From Cellulophaga algicola DSM 14237 (lineage in GTDB: Bacteria > Bacteroidota > Bacteroidia > Flavobacteriales > Flavobacteriaceae): a DNA stretch of 64,000 nucleotides. Location of the stretch: contig NC_014934.1 of NCBI RefSeq assembly GCF_000186265.1, positions 2,294,001 to 2,358,000 of the forward strand. Reading direction: 5' to 3'. The notes under the pieces are model-generated. The model did not search any database, was not told the DNA's origin, and worked only from the letters and a program-made list of their open reading frames with translations. Positions 36,389-45,195 of the stretch are shown here, piece after piece; within the stretch, counting starts at the first letter, position 1, and every line of letters starts with the position of its first letter. The position numbers and the translations under genes were made by a program.

Positions 36389-36425
36389 GGCTAAAACTAA
36401 AACTTTAAAAGGTTTAGTTCTAGCC
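36389..36425 (-). promoter_or_regulatory. Intercistronic hairpin between rpsB and tsf
   Basis: The two arms, 36389-36403 and 36412-36425 (GGCTAnAACTAAA type), form about 13 base pairs with one mismatch, one bulge and an 8-nt loop. Read on the minus strand, a short TAGTTTTT follows. It looks like a partial terminator or RNA-processing site that sets the rpsB:tsf ratio. Confidence 0.6.
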
Positions 36426-36478
36426 GATAGTGTTAATTAGAAATTTTATTTATACTAGGTTAATGTTAAGAAGGTAGC

Positions 36479-37567
36479 TTACTCGATACCACCTTTAACA
36501 TTGTCTTGCCATTCTTTTAACTCATCCCATTTACCTTCAGCAGCCATTTTAGCTTGCTTTGGCCATGATGCAGGATTCTTAGAGGCAAACTTAGAGCCAG
36601 CGGCTGCTAAGATTGTACTTAATTCCTCTTCAGTTTTTCCAGCTAAATCACTGAAAGAATTAATTCCAGCTGTTTGGAAGATTTCAGAAATTTTTGGACC
36701 GATACCTTCAACTTTAGTTAAATCATCAACGCTTATTGTTGCCGCTTCTGTTTTAGTTTCTGTTGGAGCTTCTTCTGTTTTAGTTTCAGCTTTCGCTTCA
36801 GTTTCTACAGCTTTCTTTTTCTTTGGCGCAGCTTTTTCAGCATCGTCACCACCTTCTTTTCCAGATTGTTTCTCTGACTTACGCTCAGATAAACCCTCAG
36901 CAATAGCATCAGTTACATGAGTTAAGATAGCTTCAATAGATTTAGAAGCATCATCATTAGAAGGGATGATATAATCCAATAATCTTGGGTCAGAATTTGT
37001 ATCTGCCATAGCGAAAATTGGAATGTTTAATTTTATAGCTTCTTTTACAGCAATGTGCTCACGCATGGTATCTACGATAAATAATGCACCTGGTAAACGT
37101 GTCATTTCAGAAATAGAACCTAAGTTTTTCTCTAATTTTGCACGTAAACGATCAACCTGTAAACGTTCTTTTTTAGATAAAGTTAAGAAAGTACCATCTT
37201 TCTTCATTCTATCAATAGTAGCCATTTTTTTAACAGCTTTACGGATAGTAACAAAGTTAGTTAACATACCACCTGGCCATCTTTCTGTGATGTAAGGCAT
37301 GTTCACTTTTGAAACTTTTTCAGAAACGATGTCTTTTGCTTGTTTTTTGGTAGCTACGAAAAGTATTTTTCTACCTGATGCTGCTATTTTTTTAAGAGCT
37401 TCATTAGCTTCTTCTAATTTTGCAGCAGTTTTGTAAAGGTTAATTACATGGATACCATTACGTTCCATGTAAATGTATGGAGCCATGTTTGGATTCCATT
37501 TTCTTGTTAGGTGACCAAAGTGTACACCTGCTTCTAGTAAGTCTTTTACTACGATTTTGTTTGCCAT
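36479..37567 (-). CDS. rpsB: 30S ribosomal protein S2 with C-terminal HhH extension
   Basis: The first 225 or so residues are a normal S2 (LLEAGVHFGHLTRKWNPNMAPYIY; FVATKKQAKD; ERWPGGMLTNF; LPGALFIVDTMRE; DTNSDP). The protein is 362 residues long, against about 240 in E. coli. A Lys/Glu/Ala/Thr-rich linker (about residues 228-278) leads to an extra domain of 84 residues (DNA 36482-36733). This begins DDLTKVEGIGPKI, a helix-hairpin-helix, and ends near ASWPKQAK. The same type of domain is fused to ActC at the other end of the window. S2 binds the 30S head-body junction together with S1; the added domain could bind RNA or protein. It starts the rpsB-tsf operon. Confidence 0.96.
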   Translation of the reverse strand: MANKIVVKDLLEAGVHFGHLTRKWNPNMAPYIYMERNGIHVINLYKTAAKLEEANEALKKIAASGRKILFVATKKQAKDIVSEKVSKVNMPYITERWPGGMLTNFVTIRKAVKKMATIDRMKKDGTFLTLSKKERLQVDRLRAKLEKNLGSISEMTRLPGALFIVDTMREHIAVKEAIKLNIPIFAMADTNSDPRLLDYIIPSNDDASKSIEAILTHVTDAIAEGLSERKSEKQSGKEGGDDAEKAAPKKKKAVETEAKAETKTEEAPTETKTEAATISVDDLTKVEGIGPKISEIFQTAGINSFSDLAGKTEEELSTILAAAGSKFASKNPASWPKQAKMAAEGKWDELKEWQDNVKGGIE

Positions 37568-37790
37568 TTTCTTTGTACTTAGTTTACGTTCTGTTGAATT
37601 AGCAATATTGAAGTGGCACGATAATTTGTGGCCTCCTATATTTAGATGCTAAACTAGTTTCCAAAAGCTGTTATACTCTTGGACAACAACAACTTGATTT
37701 TAAAATTTAACCCTGAAAAGATGTTTTTCAGGGTTTTCAATGAACTTTTGTATAAACTGAATGAACAGTTTAAAATATAACTCGATACGA
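37568..37790 (-). other. Leader region between rpsI and rpsB
   Basis: 223 bases without a gene. It holds a hairpin at 37709-37735 (AACCCTGAAAA/TTTTCAGGGTT) that may end the rplM-rpsI transcript, and then a leader of about 140 bases before rpsB. I see no perfect -33/-7 pair. Ribosomal leaders often carry autoregulatory structures, but I cannot show one here. Confidence 0.4.
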
Positions 37791-38177
37791 TTAACGTTTC
37801 GAGAATTGGAATTTTTTACGTGCTTTTTTCTGACCGAATTTCTTACGTTCAACCATTCTTGGATCTCTAGTCAATAAACCTTCTGGTTTAAGAACCAATC
37901 TGTGTTCTGGATCAATTTCGCACATAGCTCTTGATAGTGCTAAACGAATTGCTTCAGCTTGACCGGTGATACCACCTCCAAATACATTTACAGTTACATC
38001 GTAAACATCTTCAACATTTGTCAATGAAAAAGCTTGTTTTACTTTGTATTGTAAAGTAGCTGTTGGAAAATATACTTCTAAATCTTTTTTGTTAACAGTA
38101 ATTTTACCGCTACCCTCTGAAAGATAAATACGTGCAACTGCAGTCTTTCTTCTCCCTATTTTGTGAATTACGTCCAT
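37791..38177 (-). CDS. rpsI: 30S ribosomal protein S9
   Basis: A 128-residue S9. Its N-terminal [15 protein letters not shown] and its basic C-terminal tail ending [12 protein letters not shown], which reaches the P-site tRNA, are typical. [19 protein letters not shown] is the conserved core. Its start overlaps the rplM stop by one base (TAATG), so translation is coupled. Confidence 0.98.
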   Translation of the reverse strand: MDVIHKIGRRKTAVARIYLSEGSGKITVNKKDLEVYFPTATLQYKVKQAFSLTNVEDVYDVTVNVFGGGITGQAEAIRLALSRAMCEIDPEHRLVLKPEGLLTRDPRMVERKKFGQKKARKKFQFSKR

Positions 38178-38632
38178 TATGTAAGGTCGATTAAATTAAT
38201 TACGGTTGGTTTCTGAGCTTCTTGACCGTGTTTAGTTCCTTCGTAAACTTTAAGATTACGGAAGATTGCAGCTCCTAATTTGTTTTTAGGTAACATTCCT
38301 TTTACAGAACGTTCTACAATGCTCACTGGATTTTTAGCCATAGCCTCTTTTGCTGTTTGAAATCTTTGACCACCCGGGTAACCAGTATGGCGTACGTAGG
38401 TCTTACTTTCCCACTTGTTACCAGTCAAATTAATCTTTTCAGCATTTATAACAACAACGTTGTCTCCACAATCTACGTGTGGTGTAAAGCTTGGCTTGTA
38501 TTTTCCTCTTAGTAATTTTGCAACTTTTGAAGCAAAACGACCTAATGTTTCTCCTTCTGCATCAACTAACACCCATTGCTTATCAACAGTTGCTTTGTTC
38601 GCGGAAATTGTTTTGTAACTTAATGTGTCCAC
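38177..38632 (-). CDS. rplM: 50S ribosomal protein L13
   Basis: A 151-residue L13. Conserved parts: [45 protein letters not shown], then [12 protein letters not shown] and the [11 protein letters not shown] motif. It is an early-assembly protein of the large subunit. It is the first gene of rplM-rpsI, transcribed from a perfect Bacteroidota-type promoter 47-77 bases upstream. Confidence 0.98.
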   Translation of the reverse strand: MDTLSYKTISANKATVDKQWVLVDAEGETLGRFASKVAKLLRGKYKPSFTPHVDCGDNVVVINAEKINLTGNKWESKTYVRHTGYPGGQRFQTAKEAMAKNPVSIVERSVKGMLPKNKLGAAIFRNLKVYEGTKHGQEAQKPTVINLIDLT

Positions 38633-38678
38633 AGTAATTTTTTATTTATTAAACACTTAAATCCCGTTTAATGGGGTG

Positions 38679-38709
38679 CAAATGTACAATTATTAACTTG
38701 AATAACAAA
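38679..38709 (-). promoter_or_regulatory. Promoter of rplM-rpsI
   Basis: On the minus strand: TTTG (38706-38709), 19 nt, then TACATTTG (38679-38686). This matches the Bacteroidota housekeeping consensus TTTG-N17-20-TAnnTTTG exactly. Confidence 0.75.
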
Positions 38710-38811
38710 TAGTTGTTTCTAAATATTTCATTTATTTTTTCAACTACCTTGTTTTTCACTCTTATTTTTGTAATGTTTTCTCTCTAAATTAGAGGGCTGT
38801 TTTCTTTTTTA

Positions 38812-41649
38812 CTAGTGTGCTTCTAGCCAATTTTCTCCCACACCTACTTCAACATCTAAAGGTACTTCTAGCTTATAAGCGTTTTCCATTTCTGATTTAA
38901 TTAACGTTTTCATTTCTTCTAATTCTGGTTTATAAACGTCAAAAACTAATTCATCGTGTACTTGAAGTAACATTTTAGTTTTGTATTTACCTTCTTCTAG
39001 CTTTTTATGAATATTAATCATGGCAATTTTAATGATATCTGCAGCACTACCTTGTATGGGTGCATTAACCGCATTCCGTTCTGCTGCTCCTCTTACAATA
39101 GCATTACTTCCGTTAATATCTTTTAAATACCTGCGTCTGCCTAAAACAGTTTGCACATATCCATTATCTCTCGCGAAATCTACAAGTCCGCCCATGTAAC
39201 TTTTAAGTTTTGGGTAGGTCTTATAATAAGTGTCTATTAATTCTTTGGCTTCTGCTCTTGATAAATCTGTTTGATTGCTTAATCCGAAGGCAGAAACGCC
39301 ATAAATAATACCGAAATTAACTGTTTTGGCATTACTACGTTGTTCTCTTGTAACTTCTTCTAGTGGAACATTGAATACTTTTGATGCAGTTGAAGCATGA
39401 ATATCTTCCCCATTCTTAAAAGCTTCTATCATGGTAGTTTCTTCACTTAAGGCTGCTATGATTCTAAGTTCTATTTGAGAATAATCAGCAGCAACTAATA
39501 CATATTCTTTATTTCTAGGTACAAAAGCTTTACGTACTTGTCTACCTCTTTCTGTTCTAATAGGTATATTTTGAAGGTTTGGATTGTTACTACTTAAACG
39601 TCCTGTGGCGGCTACTGTCTGCATATAATCTGTATGTACTCTGCCTGTGCTTTCTTCTACTTGTGCAGGTAAAGCATCTACATACGTGCTTTTGAGTTTT
39701 GCTAGTCCTCTGTATGATAATACGTTCTCAATAATTTTATGATCTTTTGCTAAATAGGAAAGTACATCTTCTGCTGTGGAGTATTGCCCTGTTTTTGTTT
39801 TTTTAGGTTTTTTAACTAGTGCTAATTTGTCAAAAAGAATATCGCCTAACTGTTTTGGAGATGCAATGTTAAATTCTTCACCAGCTTCTTCGTAGATGTC
39901 TGCTTCTAATTTTTTGATGTCATTATCTAGGTCTTCAGCAAGAGAGTTTAGAAATTTAGTATCTAAATTGATGCCTTCTAGTTCCATGTCTGCAAGAACA
40001 TGTAAAAGCGGAATTTCAATATCAGTGAATAATTCTTGTGTCTTTGCTTCTTCTAATTCAGGTTTAAACTGCTGTGCTAATTGGTACGTAATATCAGCAT
40101 CTTCTGCTGCATATTCAGTTTGATTAGGTAAAGGAACATCACGCATGTTCAATTGATTTTTCCCTTTTTTTCCAATCAATTCTGTTATAGATACAGGTGT
40201 ATAGTTTAAGTATGTTTCCGCTAGCACTTCCATATTGTGGCGCATGTCAGGATTAATTAAATAATGCGCTAGCATGGTGTCAAAACATTTGCCTTTAACT
40301 TTTACGTTGTATTTGTCTAGAACCTTAATATCATATTTTAAATTCTGACCTATTTTTTCAATAGCTTCATCTTCAAAAAATGGACGTAGTTGTTCTATAA
40401 TTTCTTGCGCTTCGGTTTTATCTGCAGGAAATGGAATGTAAAATCCTTTTGATGCTTCCCAAGAAAAAGCAATTCCAACTAGTTCTGCGGTAAGTGGGTT
40501 TAATCCTGTGGTCTCTGTATCAAAGCAAACAGAAGTCTGTTTTAAAAGATTTTGAAGAAAAAGTTTCATGGCCATTCCTGGAGCAACACTCTGGTAAACA
40601 TGAGAAATGTCTTTTATTGTTTTTCTGCTAGAAAAATCCATTACAGTTTCTGATGCGGTACTTGGGTCGCCTCCAAATAAGGAGAACTGACCAACACCAG
40701 CCTCTTTGGCTTGTGGTTTTGTTTTAGTGTTACTACTCGTATCCGTAGCTGTAGTATCATCTTCGGTTGAGAATAATTTTAGAAATTGATCTTTTAATCT
40801 TCTAAATTCTAATTCTTCAAATAATACCTGTACCTTTTCGGCATCAGGCATGGTTAATTCGTAATCGTTTGCATTGAAAGTTACATCACAATCAATACAG
40901 ATGGTAGCTAGTTTTTTGGATAAAAGACCTAGTGCTGCATTATCCCTTACTTTTTCTTTCATTTTACCTTTTAGCTTGTCTGTATTAGCTAATAGGTTTT
41001 CCATAGAACCAAATTCTTCTATAAATTTCTTTGCTGTTTTATCACCAACACCTGGTAGGCCGGGAATGTTATCACTGGCATCACCCATCATTCCCAAGTA
41101 ATCTATAACTTGCTCAGGACGCTCTACGCCAAAACGTTTTTGTATTTCCGGGATTCCCCAAATTTCAATGCCATTGCCCATTCTAGCGGGTTTGTACATA
41201 AAAATATTCTCAGATACTAATTGGCCGAAATCTTTATCGGGCGTCACCATAAATACCTTGTAATCTTCTTTTTCTGCTTGCTTTGCAAGTGTGCCTATAA
41301 TATCATCTGCTTCCCAGCCTTCTAGAACTACTACAGGAATATGCATTGCCTTTAAGATATCTTGTATATAAGGTACAGCTATACGTATAGCATCAGGTGT
41401 TGCATCGCGATTGGCTTTGTACTCTGGAAATAGTTCTGTGCGTTCTGCACTTCCACCTTTATCAAAACAGACTGCTAAATGATCGGGTTTCTCGCGTCTA
41501 ATAACGTCGAGTAATGAATTCATGAACCCCATGATAGCAGAGGTATCCATGCCTTTAGAATTTATCCTGGGGTTTTTTATTAAAGCGTAATATCCGCGAA
41601 ATATTAATGCATATGCATCAAGAAGAAAGAGTCTTTTTTGTTCTGCCAT
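38812..41649 (-). CDS. polA: DNA polymerase I
   Basis: A 945-residue family A polymerase with three domains. The 5'-3' exonuclease domain (about 1-300) has LLDAYALIFRGYYAL, the DFGQLVSENIF metal region and DYLGMMGDASDNIPGLPGVG. The 3'-5' exonuclease domain keeps its acids (CFDTETTGLNPL), so proofreading is probably active. The polymerase domain has motif A VAADYSQIELRI, motif B RSNAKTVNFGIIYG and motif C QVHDELVFDV. It fills gaps in repair and removes RNA primers. It is a single gene. Confidence 0.98.
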   Translation of the reverse strand: MAEQKRLFLLDAYALIFRGYYALIKNPRINSKGMDTSAIMGFMNSLLDVIRREKPDHLAVCFDKGGSAERTELFPEYKANRDATPDAIRIAVPYIQDILKAMHIPVVVLEGWEADDIIGTLAKQAEKEDYKVFMVTPDKDFGQLVSENIFMYKPARMGNGIEIWGIPEIQKRFGVERPEQVIDYLGMMGDASDNIPGLPGVGDKTAKKFIEEFGSMENLLANTDKLKGKMKEKVRDNAALGLLSKKLATICIDCDVTFNANDYELTMPDAEKVQVLFEELEFRRLKDQFLKLFSTEDDTTATDTSSNTKTKPQAKEAGVGQFSLFGGDPSTASETVMDFSSRKTIKDISHVYQSVAPGMAMKLFLQNLLKQTSVCFDTETTGLNPLTAELVGIAFSWEASKGFYIPFPADKTEAQEIIEQLRPFFEDEAIEKIGQNLKYDIKVLDKYNVKVKGKCFDTMLAHYLINPDMRHNMEVLAETYLNYTPVSITELIGKKGKNQLNMRDVPLPNQTEYAAEDADITYQLAQQFKPELEEAKTQELFTDIEIPLLHVLADMELEGINLDTKFLNSLAEDLDNDIKKLEADIYEEAGEEFNIASPKQLGDILFDKLALVKKPKKTKTGQYSTAEDVLSYLAKDHKIIENVLSYRGLAKLKSTYVDALPAQVEESTGRVHTDYMQTVAATGRLSSNNPNLQNIPIRTERGRQVRKAFVPRNKEYVLVAADYSQIELRIIAALSEETTMIEAFKNGEDIHASTASKVFNVPLEEVTREQRSNAKTVNFGIIYGVSAFGLSNQTDLSRAEAKELIDTYYKTYPKLKSYMGGLVDFARDNGYVQTVLGRRRYLKDINGSNAIVRGAAERNAVNAPIQGSAADIIKIAMINIHKKLEEGKYKTKMLLQVHDELVFDVYKPELEEMKTLIKSEMENAYKLEVPLDVEVGVGENWLEAH

Positions 41650-41709
41650 TTTATTTTTTCAATTCAAGAATTTCAAAATTACGAAGATTATCTAATTCTA
41701 TCTTTGTAA

Positions 41710-42693
41710 TTATACTTTAATATAGGAATCAGGAGTGTTGTTAAGATGGCCTTTTTCTGAGTAGGTGCGATAGGTAAATCCTGGTTGTATGCAGTAAGCT
41801 CCAGTTTCCCCTTGTTTGTTTATGGCGATAAAGCCAATTTGAAAATTTAAGTTGCCTTTGTTTTTAGCAATGATTCTGTTTACGCCTTCTTCACAGGCTT
41901 CTTGTGGAGATTTGCCTTGTCGCATTAATTCAACAATTAAAAAACTGCCTACAGTTTTGACGACTTCTTCGCCAACTCCCGTTGCAGTTGCTCCGCCTAT
42001 TTCATTGTCTATAAATAATCCGGCACCAATGATTGGGGAATCACCCACGCGCCCAGAAATTTTATATGCCATGCCGCTAGTGGTACATGCTCCAGAAATA
42101 TTGCCGATGCTATCAATGGCGAGCATGCCAATAGTATCGTGGTTTTCTATGTTTACAATGGGTTTGTATTGTGAAGTTTTTTTCCACTCAAGCCATTCTT
42201 GTTTCGATTTTTCAGTTAATAAATTTTCTTTTTCAAAACCCATTTCATAGGCAAATTGTTCTGCGCCTTTACCTGCCAACATAACATGTGGAGTTTCTTC
42301 CATTACTTTTCGTGCTACAGAAACAGGATGAACTATGTTTTGCATGCAAAGTACAGCACCGCAATTTCCTTGGTGATCCATAATGCAAGCGTCTAGTGTA
42401 ACCTTGCCATCGCGATCCGGTCTTCCTCCTTTGCCTACAGATTGGTTGCTTTCATCAGCTTCCTCTATCATTACCCCTTGTTCAACGGCATCTAGAGAAT
42501 TGCCTCCATTTTTAAGAACCTCCCATGCTTTGGCACTTGCATTCGCTACGTCCCAAGTGGCAATAACAATGGGTTTAATTCCTTTTGTTGGTGTTATTTT
42601 TGTTTTTTCATTAGAGTAAGAGGCTGCTAAGGGGGTTGAAATAATTGCTGTAGCGGTAATTGTAGCGTTTTTTATAAATTTTCTTCTTTGCAT
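41710..42693 (-). CDS. N4-(beta-N-acetylglucosaminyl)-L-asparaginase (glycosylasparaginase)
   Basis: A 327-residue Ntn-hydrolase with a signal peptide of twin-arginine type (QRRKFIKNA, then a hydrophobic stretch to about residue 25). It is made as a precursor that self-cleaves before Thr187 in NHDTIGML, giving alpha and beta chains; the His-Asp-Thr context is that of glycosylasparaginase rather than plant-type asparaginase. GRVGDSPIIGAGLFID and the GGATATGVGEE segment follow as in the family. It cleaves the GlcNAc-Asn bond of N-linked glycopeptides in the periplasm. It diverges from cutC. Confidence 0.9.
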   Translation of the reverse strand: MQRRKFIKNATITATAIISTPLAASYSNEKTKITPTKGIKPIVIATWDVANASAKAWEVLKNGGNSLDAVEQGVMIEEADESNQSVGKGGRPDRDGKVTLDACIMDHQGNCGAVLCMQNIVHPVSVARKVMEETPHVMLAGKGAEQFAYEMGFEKENLLTEKSKQEWLEWKKTSQYKPIVNIENHDTIGMLAIDSIGNISGACTTSGMAYKISGRVGDSPIIGAGLFIDNEIGGATATGVGEEVVKTVGSFLIVELMRQGKSPQEACEEGVNRIIAKNKGNLNFQIGFIAINKQGETGAYCIQPGFTYRTYSEKGHLNNTPDSYIKV

Positions 42694-42736
42694 GATACGG
42701 GTATGTTGATTACTTTAGAGTTTTAAATATAAGCAT

Positions 42737-43459
42737 ATGCTAATAGAAATTTGTGCTAATTCTTTAGAATCGGCCGTGAATGCAGAAAAAGCAGGAGCAG
42801 ATAGGATAGAGTTTTGTTTAGAACTGGGCTTGGGCGGGATAACGCCATCTTTCGGAATGCTAAAAACAATCCGAGAACATATTTCAATTCCTGTACATGT
42901 TCTTGTTCGGCCTCGTAGTGGTGATTTTTATTTTTCAGACTTTGAATTTGAGGGGATGTTAAGGGATATTGAGCTTTGTAAAGAGTTGGGTTTTGACGGA
43001 ATTGTTTCTGGTGTTTTAACTCAAAATTTCAGTTTAGACCTTAGGCGTACCGCATTACTTATCAAAGAAGCTTCGGGTTTGTGTTTTACTTTTCATCGCG
43101 CTTTTGATTGGGTGGCTGATCCTTTATTGGTATTAAGGCAATTGGAAGATTTAGGGGTACAGCGTATACTTAGTTCTGGTCAGCAAAGAACGGCATTACA
43201 AGGTATTGAGTTGCTTTCTGATTTAAAATCAATGGCGTCAAATTGCGCCATAATGCCTGGAGGTGGAGTGAATTTAGCTAATGTTTTGACTTTTAAAAAT
43301 GCTGGTTTTGATTGTGTTCATTTATCAGCAGCTACACTTCAAGAAGTCGGTTTAAATAAAGAGAATCTTCCCATGAGTTATTCGCCCTATTTAGAGGAGC
43401 GTTGCCGTATAACTTCTAATGCGGCTATAATTTCAGAAATAGTAAACAAGGTTAAATAA
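42737..43459 (+). CDS. cutC: CutC family protein
   Basis: A 240-residue TIM-barrel protein. EICANSLESAVNAEKAGADRIEFC at the start, GGITPS, PVHVLVRPRSGDFYFS, the CFTFHRAFD motif and RILSSGQ are typical CutC signatures. The family was linked to copper homeostasis in E. coli, but its biochemical function is still unclear. It is divergent from the glycosylasparaginase gene with 43 bases between. Confidence 0.93.
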   Translation: MLIEICANSLESAVNAEKAGADRIEFCLELGLGGITPSFGMLKTIREHISIPVHVLVRPRSGDFYFSDFEFEGMLRDIELCKELGFDGIVSGVLTQNFSLDLRRTALLIKEASGLCFTFHRAFDWVADPLLVLRQLEDLGVQRILSSGQQRTALQGIELLSDLKSMASNCAIMPGGGVNLANVLTFKNAGFDCVHLSAATLQEVGLNKENLPMSYSPYLEERCRITSNAAIISEIVNKVK

Positions 43460-43494
43460 TAATCAAATGGGTTACTGCTTCGTAGAAATAAAAA

Positions 43495-43502
43495 TACCTT
43501 TG
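43495..43502 (+). promoter_or_regulatory. Candidate -7 element for the metallophosphoesterase gene
   Basis: TACCTTTG matches TAnnTTTG, 14 bases before the ATG at 43517. No clear -33 element. Confidence 0.4.
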
Positions 43503-43516
43503 TAAAAAAATAGAGT

Positions 43517-44746
43517 ATGTTGCGTTGGGTTATTTTTGTTATCGTCTATATTATTTTAGGTTTTTATTCCTTACAAGCTATTAAAACGGCATCTAGATAT
43601 CCTGGGGTATATTATAGCTTTATAGTGATAATGCTACTCGTGGTCGGTAATTTTATATATCAATTTACCTTTGGGGAATCGGATGGTAGGGTTTTAAGTA
43701 GGCCGAAAAGTTATGCTTTTGGTTTTCTATTGGCTTTATTGTCATTTCAGCTAATAACAGTACTCTTTCTTTTTTCTGAAGATATATTTCGATTTTTGTC
43801 AGGATCCTATCAAAAAATTTTTGGTGTTGATCGTGAATTTTCATTTCCGGAACGGAGGCGTTTCTTGAGTTTAGTGGCCTTAGGAATCGCAGCACTTCCT
43901 TTTGGATCTTTATTATACGGTATGTATCGAGGTAAGTATAATTTTAAAGTACTAAAGTATACTTTAGAGTTTGATGATCTTCCAGATGCTTTTGATGGCT
44001 ATACGATATCGCAAATATCTGATGTGCATAGTGGTAGTTTTGATAATGAAGAAAAAGTTTCTTATGCTATTGATCTTGTTAATAAACAGAAAAGTGATGT
44101 CTTGTTTTTTACGGGAGACCTTGTAAATAATAAAGCAGAGGAAATGGAACCTTGGAAGGTCTTGTTCTCAAAATTAGAGGCGCCAGATGGTAAGTTTTCT
44201 ATTTTAGGTAATCATGATTATGGAGATTATGTAGATTGGGATACTGAAGAAGAAAAAGCGGCGAATTTAGAGGAATTAAAAAAAATACAGAAAGAAATAG
44301 GGTTTGACCTTATTTTGAATGATAGTAGGTATTTGCAACGGAAAGAGGATAAAATAGCTTTAATTGGTGTGGAGAATTGGGGTAGAGGCGGATTTAAAAA
44401 ATCGGGTGACCTTAAAAAAGCATCAGAGAAAATTGATAAAAACGATTTTAAAATATTGCTAAGTCATGATCCTAGCCATTGGGAAGATGTAGTTATTCAT
44501 GATGAGTATCATTATCACTTAACCTTAAGTGGTCATACCCATGGAATGCAATTTGGTATAGAAATACCTGGATGGATAAAATGGAGCCCTATTAAATGGC
44601 GTTATAAATATTGGGCGGGTATATATAAAGAACTCGGTCAGTTTATAAACGTTAACCGTGGTTTTGGTTTTTTAGGGTATCCTGGTAGAGTTGGTATATG
44701 GCCAGAAATAACAGTGATTACCCTTAAAAAGAAGCCTTTGGCTTAA
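43517..44746 (+). CDS. Membrane-anchored metallophosphoesterase (calcineurin-like)
   Basis: A 409-residue protein with about four N-terminal TM helices (residues 1-135) and a calcineurin-like domain. Metal-binding motifs in order: ISQISDVHSG (Asp-x-His), FFTGDLVNN (Gly-Asp), ILGNHDYGD (Gly-Asn-His-Asp), LLSHDPSHW and LSGHTHGMQ (Gly-His-Thr-His). This set fits the YkuE/YaeI type, some of which hydrolyse lipid phosphates such as UDP-2,3-diacylglucosamine. The actual substrate here is unknown. It lies between cutC and the thioredoxin-like gene. Confidence 0.9.
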   Translation: MLRWVIFVIVYIILGFYSLQAIKTASRYPGVYYSFIVIMLLVVGNFIYQFTFGESDGRVLSRPKSYAFGFLLALLSFQLITVLFLFSEDIFRFLSGSYQKIFGVDREFSFPERRRFLSLVALGIAALPFGSLLYGMYRGKYNFKVLKYTLEFDDLPDAFDGYTISQISDVHSGSFDNEEKVSYAIDLVNKQKSDVLFFTGDLVNNKAEEMEPWKVLFSKLEAPDGKFSILGNHDYGDYVDWDTEEEKAANLEELKKIQKEIGFDLILNDSRYLQRKEDKIALIGVENWGRGGFKKSGDLKKASEKIDKNDFKILLSHDPSHWEDVVIHDEYHYHLTLSGHTHGMQFGIEIPGWIKWSPIKWRYKYWAGIYKELGQFINVNRGFGFLGYPGRVGIWPEITVITLKKKPLA

Positions 44747-44807
44747 ATAATTAATGCTAAGGAAAACACAAAAATTGATAAGAAATTCTTTTTTTAACAT
44801 TTTTTCT

Positions 44808-44815
44808 TACATTTG
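44808..44815 (+). promoter_or_regulatory. Candidate -7 element for the thioredoxin-like gene
   Basis: TACATTTG matches TAnnTTTG, 24 bases upstream of the ATG. A TTG is present upstream but at too long a spacing (about 30 nt). Confidence 0.45.
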
Positions 44816-44839
44816 ATTTATGAATCCTAACATTTAAGC

Positions 44840-45136
44840 ATGTCTAAATTTGGTGAACTAATAAATTCTAATGCCCCTGTGTTGTTAGATTTTTATGCGG
44901 AGTGGAATGAGCAATCTACTTCAATGCATCCTGTGCTGCGTGATGTAGCGGCAGCTTTAGGGGACAAAGGGAAGGTTATAAAAATTGATGTAGATAAAAA
45001 TAAAGAACTTTCGCAGGCTTTAAGAGTTAAAGGCTTGCCCACGTTAATGATTTATAAGAATGGTGAAATGGTTTGGCGCCAAAGTGGAGAACAAGATGCG
45101 AATACCTTGATAGGTATTTTAAATGAATATCTGTAA
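44840..45136 (+). CDS. Thioredoxin-like protein lacking the CxxC
   Basis: A 98-residue thioredoxin fold without signal peptide. VLLDFYAEW, KIDVDKNKELSQALRVKGLPTLMIY (with the cis-Pro) and the GEMVWRQSG strand match thioredoxin closely. The WCGPC active site is replaced by WNEQS (residues 22-26), so both catalytic cysteines are absent and the protein has no cysteine at all. It cannot act as a disulfide reductase; a binding or chaperone role is possible. It is a single gene with its own promoter element and a strong terminator. Confidence 0.88.
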   Translation: MSKFGELINSNAPVLLDFYAEWNEQSTSMHPVLRDVAAALGDKGKVIKIDVDKNKELSQALRVKGLPTLMIYKNGEMVWRQSGEQDANTLIGILNEYL

Positions 45137-45156
45137 ACTAAAAAAAAATAATAGAA

Positions 45157-45191
45157 TAAAAAAAACCGAGATGTAAGTCTCGGTTTTTTTT
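45157..45191. terminator. Bidirectional terminator
   Basis: An 8-bp stem AACCGAGA/TCTCGGTT with a 6-nt loop, flanked by A-runs and a run of eight T. It lies between the thioredoxin-like gene and the converging DUF2723 gene. Confidence 0.9.
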
Positions 45192-45195
45192 GTAG

